A program made the position numbers and the translations under genes. From NCBI GenBank assembly GCA_030533035.1, contig JAUNJW010000075.1, positions 1 through 8,809 on the forward strand: DNA of 8,809 nt. Reading direction: 5' to 3'. The notes under the pieces were generated by a model. The model searched no databases. It had not been told where the DNA came from and saw only the letters and a list, made by a program, of their open reading frames with translations. Shown in pieces: positions 1-7,665 of this stretch (positions are counted from its first letter, which is position 1; each line of letters begins with the position of its first letter). This DNA comes from Erysipelotrichaceae bacterium (lineage in GTDB: Bacteria > Bacillota_I > Bacilli_A > Erysipelotrichales > Erysipelotrichaceae).

Positions 1-142
1 GAAACAGATACGGCTTGGCGACAATAAAGATCATGCCCATCATAATCATGATGACCAGCGTGACCGTCGGCTTGAGCTGCACGCGGTAGCTGACGCTGCG
101 TTCCTCGGGCAGATTCCTTTTTCTGATTACCTGTGACTTCAC
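1..142 (-). CDS. N-terminus of an unidentified membrane protein (partial)
   Basis: An open frame runs leftward off the window edge from a GTG at 142-140, giving 47 codons. The product starts with a basic segment (VKSQVIRKRN), has a short polar stretch, then a strongly hydrophobic segment at about residues 27-45 rich in Met, Ile and Val, followed by AKPYLF. This looks like a cytoplasmic tail plus a first membrane helix. The start is inferred. An extended -10 (TGTTATAAT, 157-149) sits so close that transcription would begin at or next to the GTG, implying a leaderless message. No good Shine-Dalgarno site precedes any other in-frame start. The gene is divergent from tgt. Too little is present to name a family; it could be a transporter subunit or another polytopic protein. 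Confidence 0.45.
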   Translation of the reverse strand, partial: MKSQVIRKRNLPEERSVSYRVQLKPTVTLVIMIMMGMIFIVAKPYLF

Positions 143-144
143 AG
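131..144. repeat. Perfect inverted repeat CTGTGA-CT-TCACAG
   Basis: Two 6-base arms (131-136 and 139-144) are exact reverse complements around a 2-base centre. The repeat covers the predicted start site of the leftward promoter, a usual place for a repressor operator. The half-site CTGTGA recurs at 187-192, overlapping the second inverted repeat. No regulator is identified. Confidence 0.4.
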
Positions 145-148
145 TATG

Positions 149-157
149 ATTATAACA
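149..157 (-). promoter_or_regulatory. Extended -10 promoter of the leftward membrane-protein gene
   Basis: On the minus strand the sequence reads TGTTATAAT, a perfect TATAAT with the upstream TG of an extended -10. No convincing -35 lies 16-18 bases upstream, which is acceptable for an extended -10. The expected transcription start is about position 142, the G of the likely GTG start codon. Confidence 0.55.
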
Positions 158-176
158 CTTCGCCGGTATACTCACT

Positions 177-1356
<1,180 letters not shown>

Positions 1357-1357
<1 letters not shown>

Positions 1358-2397
1358 TGAAATATACCAAAACCAGTGATTTTGACTATGAGCTGCCGAA
1401 GGAGCTGATTGCCCAGACACCGCTGAAGGACAGAACCGCCTCCAGGATGATGGTCATTCACAAAAACCAGGGCACCTTTGAGGACCGGACATTCCGCGAC
1501 CTGCTGGAATTTGTCCATGAAGGCGACGTCATTGTCAGAAACAATACCCGGGTCATCCCGGCCAGATTATTCGGCACAAAGGAAGAAACCGGCGCCCATG
1601 TCGAGCTGCTGCTGCTCAGGCAGATGGAAGACGACGTCTGGGAATGCCTGGCCGGCAACGCCAAGGTCATCAAGATCGGAACCGTTGTTTCCTTCCATGA
1701 CGGCCGCCTGAAGGCGCAGTGCACCGGCATCGGTGAAAAAGGCATCCGCTTCATGAAGATGCTTTATGACGGCATCTTCAACGAGATCCTTGATGAGCTC
1801 GGCAATGTTCCCCTGCCCCCCTATATCCGTGAAAAGCTCGATGATCCCGAGCGCTACCAGACAGTATACGCAAAAGTCAGAGGCTCAGCCGCCGCCCCGA
1901 CAGCGGGACTGCATTTCACCCCTGAGTTCTTTGCGGAAATCGAAAAGAAAGGCGTCACTGTCGCGGAAGTCACCCTGCATGTGGGCCTTGGCACTTTCAG
2001 GCCGATGGACACCGAAGAGATCGCCGATCATCATATGCATTCAGAAATCTATATGATGTCAAAGGAAACGGCGGACATCCTGAACAAAGCGAAGGCAGAA
2101 GGCAGAAGGATCATCGCCATCGGCACCACTTCGGTCAGGACACTGGAATCTGTCTGGAACCGGTTCGGCCGGTTTGAAGAGTGCACCGGCGGCACAGAGC
2201 TGTTTATCTATCCCGGCTATGAGTGGCACACCATTGACTGCATGATCACCAACTTCCATCTGCCGAAGTCCACCCTGATCATGATGATCGCTTCCTTTGC
2301 CGGCTATGACCTGACCTTTGAAGCCTACCGCCATGCGGTGGAAGAGAAGTACCGCTTCTTCTCCTTCGGCGACTGCATGCTTATAACCAATGAATGA
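1357..2397 (+). CDS. queA: S-adenosylmethionine:tRNA ribosyltransferase-isomerase
   Basis: QueA transfers and isomerises the ribosyl group of S-adenosylmethionine onto preQ1 at position 34 of tRNA, forming epoxyqueuosine. The 346-residue protein has the usual family length and conserved blocks in order: the N-terminal FDYELPKELIAQTPL with R26 and SRM; NNTRVIPARLFG (62-73); LPPYI (153-157); GSAAAPTAGLHFT (176-188); HVGLGTFRPM (208-217); GTTSVRTLES (256-265); TNFHLPKSTL (298-307); and FSFGDCMLI near the C-terminus, where Cys replaces the more common Ala of GDAMLI. A Shine-Dalgarno AGAGGA (1346-1351) inside the end of tgt precedes the ATG by 5 bases. The gene overlaps tgt by 1 base and queH by 8 bases. 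It is cytoplasmic, and its product is the substrate of the next gene. Confidence 0.97.
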
Positions 2398-3064
2398 CTT
2401 TGAAGAATACGCCGCCTATGTGCGGGGCAGAAAGTCCTCTTCCAAAACCAATTACCATGTGGAATCCCTGAAGGAAATGAAGACCTTTAAGGAAAGATTC
2501 CCCGACCGTAAGCCGCGGATCCTGCTTCATGCCTGCTGCGTTGTGTGCGCCTGCTGGCCGATGGATTTTCTGAGCGGTGCCTTTGACATCACCCTGATCT
2601 ACAACAATCCGAACATCTGGCCCAAAGCCGAGTATGATCACCGCTTAAGCGAGCTGAAGCGCTATGTCCATGAAAGATGGAATGATTCCATAGAAATCAT
2701 CGTCACCGGCTATACCGGCGAAGAATACATGGAATCCCTGATGTTCGGCAAGGATGACCCCGAAGGCTGGAAGCGATGTTTCTTCTGCTATGAAAAGCGG
2801 ATGGACGAAGCCTTCCGCTATGCCGATGAGCACGGCTTTGACTATTTCACGACAGTCATGACCTTCTCCCGCCAGAAGGATTCACAGAAGCTCAATGAGA
2901 TCGGCCTGAAGCTGCAGGAGAAATACAGTCATACGAAGTATTTCACCAGCGACTTCAAGAAAAACGACGGCCAGAGAAGATCCAATGAGATCTGCGACGC
3001 CTACAGTCTGTATAAACAGAACTACTGCGGCTGCCTCTTCTCGATGCGGCCTGAAAACAGCTGA
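2390..3064 (+). CDS. queH: Epoxyqueuosine reductase QueH (B12-independent)
   Basis: QueH (former DUF208 family) reduces epoxyqueuosine in tRNA to queuosine, the last step of the pathway, using iron-sulfur chemistry instead of the cobalamin used by QueG. The 224-residue protein shows the family blocks: LLHACC (45-50) with Cys49, Cys50 and Cys53; YNNPNIWPKAEYDHRL (71-86); CFFCY with Cys130 and Cys133; FDYFTTVMTFSRQKDSQKLNEIG (150-172, as a block); DFKKNDGQRRS (188-198); and QNYCGCLFS with Cys213 and Cys215. An extra Cys55 sits in CCVVCACW, where relatives more often have CCAPCS. The start codon lies within the end of queA (8-base overlap) and has no good Shine-Dalgarno site, so translation probably depends on ribosomes finishing queA. 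It is the last gene of the operon, 14 bases before the terminator stem. Confidence 0.95.
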   Translation: MNDFEEYAAYVRGRKSSSKTNYHVESLKEMKTFKERFPDRKPRILLHACCVVCACWPMDFLSGAFDITLIYNNPNIWPKAEYDHRLSELKRYVHERWNDSIEIIVTGYTGEEYMESLMFGKDDPEGWKRCFFCYEKRMDEAFRYADEHGFDYFTTVMTFSRQKDSQKLNEIGLKLQEKYSHTKYFTSDFKKNDGQRRSNEICDAYSLYKQNYCGCLFSMRPENS

Positions 3065-3078
3065 AAAGAATCTTACAG

Positions 3079-3111
3079 AAGACAGGCCATGATGCGCCTG
3101 TCTTTTTGTTT
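3079..3111 (+). terminator. Intrinsic terminator of the tgt-queA-queH operon
   Basis: AAGACAGGC (3079-3087) pairs perfectly with GCCTGTCTT (3096-3104), a 9-bp stem with an 8-base loop. It is followed by TTTGTTT (3105-3111). It starts 14 bases after the queH stop. Confidence 0.88.
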
Positions 3112-3131
3112 CATCATCTGTTTCTTCAACG

Positions 3132-3140
3132 TGGTAAGAT
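3132..3140 (+). promoter_or_regulatory. Candidate extended -10 promoter of the CapA-like gene
   Basis: TGGTAAGAT gives an extended -10 (TG, one base, TAAGAT; five of six matches to TATAAT). No recognisable -35 stands at the proper distance. It lies between the operon terminator and the strong Shine-Dalgarno site at 3191-3197, so the next gene is likely transcribed independently, with a leader of about 55 bases. Confidence 0.4.
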
Positions 3141-3203
3141 TAACAGGTGAAACCGAATTTCCGGTCTGTCAATCAGGTCCGGCTGTCCGAAAAGGAGAAT
3201 GAC

Positions 3204-4406
3204 ATGGCAAAAAAGAGAAAAGTCAAAACCTGGTTCAAGGTCCTCATTGGTCTGGTTCTTGTCTGTGCGCTTGCCCTGTGCGGGATTTTCATCTGGAAGA
3301 ACCGGGAAGAGCCGGCAAAGATCAAAGCGGAGCCTTCCGCTGAGCTTTCTCAGGCAGATGGGCCGAAGATGGAAGAGATTAAGGAAGAGGAAACCTCCTT
3401 CACCCTGTTCATGGTCGGCGACGGTCTGATCCATGGCGCTGTCTATTACTGGGCTGAACAGCCGGACGGCTCCTATGAGTTCAAGCCGATGGTCGACCGG
3501 ATCGGCGAAATCGCCAGGCAGTATGATGTGGCCTATTACAACCAGGAAACAATCCTCGGCGGAACGGAGATGGGCTTAAGCTCCTTCCCGATCTTCAACA
3601 CTCCGCAGGAATTCGGCCTCAACATGATTGAAGAAGGCTTCGATCTGGTATCAACCGCGACCAACCATTCCATGGATATGGGCGCCGAAGGCATCGAAAG
3701 ACAGTACAATTTCTGGAAATCGCATGACGATCAGATCCTGATGGAAGGCACGAACCTGTCCTGGGAGGAAAGAAATGAAATTTCCGTCCGGGAATGCAAC
3801 GGCATCTCCTACGCCTTCCTTTCCTGGACATTCGGCACCAACGGCATTCCGATGCCGGAAGGCATGGAATATCTGGTCAATTCCTATACCGGCTATGAGG
3901 ATGAGATGCTTGAACAGGTGCGGCGGGCCGATGAAATGGCGGACGTTGTGATCATGGCCATCCACTGGGGCACGGAATACGCCGATTATCCCAATGACAA
4001 TCAGCTGTATCTGGCCCAGGCGCTCTCCGACGCCGGCTGCGATATCATCATCGGCAACCACCCCCACATGATCCAGCCTGTCCAGTGGATCAACGGCAAT
4101 AAAACGATCTGCTTCTATGCCCTGGGCAATCTGATCAGCGCCCAGTTCGATGACTCTCTTGTCGGCATGATGGGCGCCGTCACCGTAAACAAAAAGACAA
4201 AGGGCGATGAAACCGAAATCACCCTGAGCGATGTCAAGGCGGACCTGCACTGGACGTATGGCGAAGTCAACACCTGGAAGGATATGGAAGTCATTCCCTT
4301 CACCCAGCTCAATGACTCCCTGTGTCCGGGCTATCAGGAACTTTATAACAGAATGTCAAAAATCATCACGGCGATGGATGATTCCATCCAGGTCGGCGGA
4401 TTCTGA
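3204..4406 (+). CDS. CapA/PgsA-family membrane-anchored metallophosphatase-fold protein
   Basis: The 400-residue product has a basic N-terminus (MAKKRKVK), one membrane segment at about residues 11-31, a charged linker (about 33-64), then a CapA-type domain outside the membrane. Family motifs are present in order: GDGLIH with Gly72-Asp73; NQET (113-116); TNHSMDMG (153-160); HWGTEY (254-259); GNHPHMIQP (284-292); YALGNLI (305-311). These are the metal-site blocks of the calcineurin-like superfamily branch that includes PgsA/CapA of poly-gamma-glutamate capsule systems. No pgsB or pgsC homologue is adjacent, so a capsule role is not supported here and the substrate is unknown. Cys26 is not in a good lipobox (Leu precedes it), so a signal anchor is more likely than a lipoprotein. 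The start is set by AAAGGAG (3191-3197), 6 bases before the ATG; an in-frame ATG at 3147 lacks such a site. Confidence 0.88.
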   Translation: MAKKRKVKTWFKVLIGLVLVCALALCGIFIWKNREEPAKIKAEPSAELSQADGPKMEEIKEEETSFTLFMVGDGLIHGAVYYWAEQPDGSYEFKPMVDRIGEIARQYDVAYYNQETILGGTEMGLSSFPIFNTPQEFGLNMIEEGFDLVSTATNHSMDMGAEGIERQYNFWKSHDDQILMEGTNLSWEERNEISVRECNGISYAFLSWTFGTNGIPMPEGMEYLVNSYTGYEDEMLEQVRRADEMADVVIMAIHWGTEYADYPNDNQLYLAQALSDAGCDIIIGNHPHMIQPVQWINGNKTICFYALGNLISAQFDDSLVGMMGAVTVNKKTKGDETEITLSDVKADLHWTYGEVNTWKDMEVIPFTQLNDSLCPGYQELYNRMSKIITAMDDSIQVGGF

Positions 4407-4408
4407 AG

Positions 4409-4435
4409 AAAAAACGGTCAGTTCATCACCGGACC
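4409..4435 (-). terminator. Possible weak terminator for the leftward PPDK-like gene
   Basis: In the 49-base convergent gap, short arms CGGT (4415-4418) and ACCG (4428-4431), or alternatively GGTC (4416-4419) and GACC (4432-4435), can pair. On the minus strand the hairpin is followed by six T (complement of 4409-4414). The stem is only about 4 bp, so the call is tentative. No terminator for the rightward CapA-like gene is evident. Confidence 0.35.
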
Positions 4436-4455
4436 ATTTTCATTTCTGTGATGTT

Positions 4456-7029
4456 TCACTGCATTGCGATCAGCAGATGTTCTTCTCCCATGTCATAATA
4501 CAGCTTCAGGTTTTTTCCTTCCGTATCATAGACCCGGAGAACTCCTCTGATGTCTTCAGGAAGCTGTGTGATCAGATCAGTTATTTCCGGAAAGCGGGAA
4601 AGAAGATCCGGTGCAAAAGCAATCGTGCTTTCCTTTTCAAATACTGCCGTGTAAAGGATACCGGACTCGACAAGATCCTGGAAAATATGTGAGCCATAGC
4701 TCAGTTCGGGAATATAACCTGCTTTGGATTCGGACACTTCCGCAATGAGGGAGAATTCACTGATATCATCAAATGCCGAAGGAACGCCCAGTTCCGGAGA
4801 GGATGTGCAGATTCTGCCCGGTGTGAACAGGAGCAGATGCTTTCCATTTCCGCGATAGTGCCAGTTGACTTCAGCCAGGGCATTCTTGATCTCATATTTG
4901 CGTCTGTAAGGCATGTTGTAGTAGGATACCGGATCGATCAGAACAGCACAGTCAACATCGATCTCTCTTGAAAAGCCCATGGAAACACCTTTTGTTTCAA
5001 GAAGGATGTTTTCTTCCGGTATATCTTCGGGAATTTCAACCTTATCCCCTTCCTCACTTAACTGCAGAGGCCGGCATTGGAGAAGATCGATCACATAGCC
5101 GCCATCAGAGGAGAAATTGATCGTATATTCTGTATCCACCGGATACTCATAATGAGTCTGGATCAGATTCAGAATATCCTTCATATCCTGCATCAGCGCT
5201 TTATTCTTTGTCACTCCATCACATGAGATATACAGCACCTCTTTGCGCAGCCCGTGCTCCTGGAAGAAGTTCTCCGCCTGATAATCATGGGTATACATCA
5301 GATTCTTCAGATATACCGGAATCTCATGGACCAGTTCATCTGTATCAAAGCCCTTCACGTCATTGGTTTCGGAACTCACTGCATCGACGATCTGCTGGGA
5401 GTATTCCTGTCTGTTTGCGGATCCCGAACTGATAAAGCGGGTCGGCGAATCCAGGGAGACCAGTCTTGGATAGGAGCCGGTTCTTCGGTCAACCGCAGCC
5501 GTTCCCAGCCCCATGACCAGTCTGAGCATCCCCTCTTTGGGTTTTTCTCTGCCCAGTCTGTAAGGACTGGCGGAATAGCCCACCCCGGCGGCGCACGGCA
5601 TGAAGAAGTCTCTGTACCGGGAGCCGGACACACGCTGAACAAGGATCGCCATCTGTTCATCCCGCCTGTCAAGCCCGCGGCGCTTGCGGTAATCCAGGGC
5701 AGCCAGGCTCATTGTGCTGGCATAGACTGTGCGGACGGCGTCTTCGAATTTCTGAAGACGTTCTTCCAGTGTGCCTGTGTTGCCGCAGAAAACCGATTCG
5801 TATTTTCCCGCAAAGGCATTGCCGAAACCGTCCTCGAGGATGGAGCTGGAGCGGACAATGATCGGATCATTGCCGTAATAATCGAGGATCCTTTCAAACT
5901 CAGCTTTGATCTTTGCGCCAAACTTTCCGCTCATGATCTTTTCTTCAAACCGTTTGGCCAGGGTGAAATACCCCTCTTCGGTGCGCTGGCTGATTCTTAA
6001 TTCCCAGAAGCCGTTATCCACGATATATGCATAGAAAACATCCGAACCGATGTAAAAAGAGTCATGCGGTTCAAGCCTTTCAAAGATATCCGGCCGGTGG
6101 TTTTCCACGATCTTTCTGGCCAGCAGCATGCCGCATGCCTTGCCGCCGATCATACCGGTTCCGATCATCCGCGAATGCACTTCAAAATAATCCTCAGGTG
6201 TGAAGTTTGCCTTGATGAGCTGTCTCATCTTGGCATCTCTTGTAAGCATGATATTGCACATTCTGCTGCAGGCATCCGTGATATCCATGCCGCTTTCATA
6301 CATCAGTCTGGATCTGGCAAAGAAACGTTCCCAGCTGTCTGTGTTCTGATCCGCCGCATGGCTGTTTTCCCTGTTCATGATGCTGTAAAAGCGGCTGATC
6401 TCAGTGCCTTCGGAAAGCATCCGGAAACTGAAGTCGTTTCTGTCCAGCCGGTATGGCTGGAACATTGTCTGTGAATAGCGGTTCCATACCTTCATCGGTC
6501 TTACATACACATCCGCTTTGTCACTGTATACATCCAGAAACAGCTGGGTCGTATCGCGGATGGTCGCAATGGCGTCAAATGAATGCTTGCCGCGGATCAC
6601 GGGAAAATAGGCGACTGTATCCAGGATGAACAGAAACGGACAGGTCAGATGGAAGAAGTTGCCCATCATCAGGTCAGTCGACCATGCCTGTTCCAGTTCG
6701 GAGAGACAGTCGAAAACATAGAATGCATCATAGCCTTCTTTTTCAATGAGATTATGGATATTCACGGTAAAGGTTTCAAAGCGGTGGGAAAGCTCAACCG
6801 GAATGATCCTTAACCCTTCTCTTTCCGTGAGGATCGGTTCATGTTCCGCAAAGCGTATATAGATCAGATTGCGGTGATCCTTGATTGCCTGATCGGCAAA
6901 CCGTTGTGCGATCAGTCTGAATTCGTCGAGGGAAGGCACCTGCCAGACAACATTGTCGCCAAGACGGATATTCTGAAGCACATCGTCCATCATCGGAATG
7001 CCTGATCTGATTCTTTCAAAAGCTGCCAT
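4456..7029 (-). CDS. KaiC-like/PPDK ATP-grasp fusion protein (PEP/pyruvate-binding domain)
   Basis: The 857-residue protein has three parts. Residues about 5-185 resemble a KaiC/RecA-like domain (IRSGIPMMDDVL, then GDNVVWQV), but the P-loop lysine motif is absent; YDAFYVFDCLSEL looks like a Walker B strand. Residues about 285-655 match the ATP-grasp nucleotide-binding domain of PEP synthase/PPDK: GGKACGM with Lys297, IIVRSSSILEDG with Arg393, FAGKYES, ILVQRVSG, PVDTEYT (630-636) and LLQCRPLQ with Arg653. The remaining ~200 residues contain PGRICTSSPELGVP and GSHIFQDL, which I recognise from large 'PEP/pyruvate-binding domain' proteins. The phosphohistidine domain and PEP-binding TIM barrel of true PpsA/PPDK are missing, so ordinary PEP synthesis is unlikely and the function is unknown. 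The start at 7029 is chosen because GGAGGA lies 7 bases upstream; an in-frame ATG at 7071, adding 14 residues, has no such site. Confidence 0.85.
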   Translation of the reverse strand: MAAFERIRSGIPMMDDVLQNIRLGDNVVWQVPSLDEFRLIAQRFADQAIKDHRNLIYIRFAEHEPILTEREGLRIIPVELSHRFETFTVNIHNLIEKEGYDAFYVFDCLSELEQAWSTDLMMGNFFHLTCPFLFILDTVAYFPVIRGKHSFDAIATIRDTTQLFLDVYSDKADVYVRPMKVWNRYSQTMFQPYRLDRNDFSFRMLSEGTEISRFYSIMNRENSHAADQNTDSWERFFARSRLMYESGMDITDACSRMCNIMLTRDAKMRQLIKANFTPEDYFEVHSRMIGTGMIGGKACGMLLARKIVENHRPDIFERLEPHDSFYIGSDVFYAYIVDNGFWELRISQRTEEGYFTLAKRFEEKIMSGKFGAKIKAEFERILDYYGNDPIIVRSSSILEDGFGNAFAGKYESVFCGNTGTLEERLQKFEDAVRTVYASTMSLAALDYRKRRGLDRRDEQMAILVQRVSGSRYRDFFMPCAAGVGYSASPYRLGREKPKEGMLRLVMGLGTAAVDRRTGSYPRLVSLDSPTRFISSGSANRQEYSQQIVDAVSSETNDVKGFDTDELVHEIPVYLKNLMYTHDYQAENFFQEHGLRKEVLYISCDGVTKNKALMQDMKDILNLIQTHYEYPVDTEYTINFSSDGGYVIDLLQCRPLQLSEEGDKVEIPEDIPEENILLETKGVSMGFSREIDVDCAVLIDPVSYYNMPYRRKYEIKNALAEVNWHYRGNGKHLLLFTPGRICTSSPELGVPSAFDDISEFSLIAEVSESKAGYIPELSYGSHIFQDLVESGILYTAVFEKESTIAFAPDLLSRFPEITDLITQLPEDIRGVLRVYDTEGKNLKLYYDMGEEHLLIAMQ

Positions 7030-7077
7030 ATTCTGATCCTCCGCTGCAGCTGAAAACACTGCATTGTCCATCTATGT

Positions 7078-7109
7078 AAAAAGGCGCACTCAAACGATCT
7101 GAGAACGCC
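7078..7109 (-). terminator. Terminator-like hairpin in the leader of the PPDK-like gene
   Basis: On the minus strand GGCG...CTCA pairs with TGAG...CGCC (outer arms 7106-7109/7083-7086, inner arms 7100-7103/7089-7092), with one 2x2 internal mismatch and a 7-base loop. Five T follow (complement of 7078-7082). It lies after the candidate promoter (7161-7189) and before the start codon at 7029, so it could act as an attenuator. It could instead be a backup terminator for the upstream genes. Confidence 0.55.
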
Positions 7110-7126
7110 CTTGTTCGTCATTGCGG

Positions 7127-7147
7127 ATGCAGGAGTCATGTCTGCAT
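7127..7147 (-). other. Leader hairpin with adjacent tandem 8-base repeat
   Basis: ATGCAG (7127-7132) pairs with CTGCAT (7142-7147), a 6-bp stem with a 9-base loop, just downstream of the predicted start site at about 7154 on the minus strand. The plus-strand octamer ATGTCTGC occurs twice in tandem (7138-7145 and 7146-7153) and overlaps one arm. Alternative pairing with either repeat copy is possible. Confidence 0.35.
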
Positions 7148-7160
7148 GTCTGCTACCTTA

Positions 7161-7189
7161 AATGTAGATCAGAACGTATCGGTTTGCAA
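7161..7189 (-). promoter_or_regulatory. Candidate promoter of the PPDK-like gene
   Basis: On the minus strand TTGCAA (7189-7184) and TACATT (7166-7161) are separated by exactly 17 bases, each matching four of six consensus positions. The predicted start is an A at about 7154. The promoter lies between the terminator of the upstream small gene and the leader hairpins, giving a leader of about 125 bases. Confidence 0.45.
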
Positions 7190-7211
7190 GTGCCGCCAGC
7201 TCAGCGCATGA

Positions 7212-7256
7212 AAAAAGCGGTACATCCGTGAGGGACAATTCAGCTGACCGCTTTTT
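7212..7256 (-). terminator. Symmetric intrinsic terminator of the trp/DUF6054 transcript
   Basis: AAAAAGCGGT (7212-7221) pairs perfectly with ACCGCTTTTT (7247-7256), a 10-bp stem with a 25-base loop. A and T runs at both sides let it work in either direction. On the minus strand the stem begins inside the TAA stop codon (7257-7255) of the small gene. Confidence 0.78.
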
Positions 7257-7599
7257 AAAACTTCTGATAATTGTCGAGGACGTTCCTGAATGCCTCCAGG
7301 AAATTCGACTCGCCGAACGTATTCACTTTGACAAGCACCGCCTGTGATCCGCCGGAAGTAATCGCGGAAAGATGCACGGTTCCGTCGCCCACATCAAGGG
7401 CGGTCACACTGAGTGAAAGACGGTTGTTGCCGAGCCAGCTGTATCGTTCGTATACCCGCACCTCGCAGGTCACACAGCCGCTTTTCAGAGTGCTTTTATC
7501 TTCAAGTGAAGCTGAGACGCTGCCTTCCAGGATCCCGCGGTCCAGATAGGCCATCAGCTTTGAGAGATCCGTGCGGATGTCTTTTTCCAGTTTTGCCAT
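7255..7599 (-). CDS. Small conserved protein, DUF6054-like
   Basis: The 114-residue product is soluble by appearance, with no signal or membrane segment. An N-terminal helix-like stretch (MAKLEKDIRTDLSKLMAYLDRGILEGS) is followed by short alternating segments: SASLEDKSTL; CVTCEVRVYERYSWLGNNRLSL; DGTVHLSAITSGGSQAV; and NTFGESNFLEAF. This pattern (GSxSASLED, VRVYERYS, LSAITSGGSQA, NTFGE) matches my memory of the DUF6054 family found in Clostridia; its function is unknown. The ATG at 7599 follows GGGAGG with 5-base spacing; an in-frame GTG two codons earlier lies inside that site. The gene sits 59 bases downstream of trpA on the same strand and is closed by a strong terminator. It may be the last cistron of the trp operon or have its own promoter. 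Confidence 0.75.
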   Translation of the reverse strand: MAKLEKDIRTDLSKLMAYLDRGILEGSVSASLEDKSTLKSGCVTCEVRVYERYSWLGNNRLSLSVTALDVGDGTVHLSAITSGGSQAVLVKVNTFGESNFLEAFRNVLDNYQKF

Positions 7600-7633
7600 G
7601 TTCACCTCCCGGGAAACATGATGAATGTTTCCG

Positions 7634-7665
7634 CCGCTGATTCTATTATAGATTGTTTTCAGCGG
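7634..7665. repeat. Inverted repeat around the -10 box upstream of the DUF6054-like gene
   Basis: CCGCTGA (7634-7640) pairs exactly with TCAGCGG (7659-7665), 7-bp arms around an 18-base AT-rich loop that contains the TATAAT at 7650-7645. One arm includes the trpA stop codon. No T run follows on either strand, so it does not look like a terminator. It may be an operator or an RNA processing hairpin. Confidence 0.45.
7645..7650 (-). promoter_or_regulatory. Candidate -10 box for the DUF6054-like gene
   Basis: A perfect TATAAT on the minus strand lies 45 bases before the ATG at 7599. The hexamer 17 bases upstream (CATCAG) is a poor -35, and there is no TG extension, so promoter activity is uncertain. 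Confidence 0.4.

Noticed and set aside
3204..3290. Lipoprotein signal in the CapA-like protein (Cys26)
   Set aside because: The residue before Cys26 is Leu, not the small residue a lipobox needs; a membrane anchor fits better.
3651..4250. 199-codon leftward open frame opposite the CapA-like gene
   Set aside because: Low-complexity His/Asp/Ile-rich translation without domains; the plus-strand gene has all family motifs and a strong ribosome site.
5254..6000. 248-codon rightward open frame inside the PPDK-like gene
   Set aside because: It lies opposite the conserved ATP-grasp region, and its sequence resembles no family. The leftward frame carries the motifs.
4456..7071. Annotation of the large leftward gene as PEP synthase or pyruvate phosphate dikinase
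   Set aside because: Only the ATP-grasp domain matches. The catalytic histidine domain and PEP-binding barrel are absent, so the enzyme name would mislead.
6993..7139. Leader peptide beginning at the ATG at 7139 on the minus strand (49 codons, overlapping the start of the PPDK-like gene)
   Set aside because: It has no Shine-Dalgarno site and no run of a regulatory amino acid, so a classic leader-peptide attenuator is not supported.
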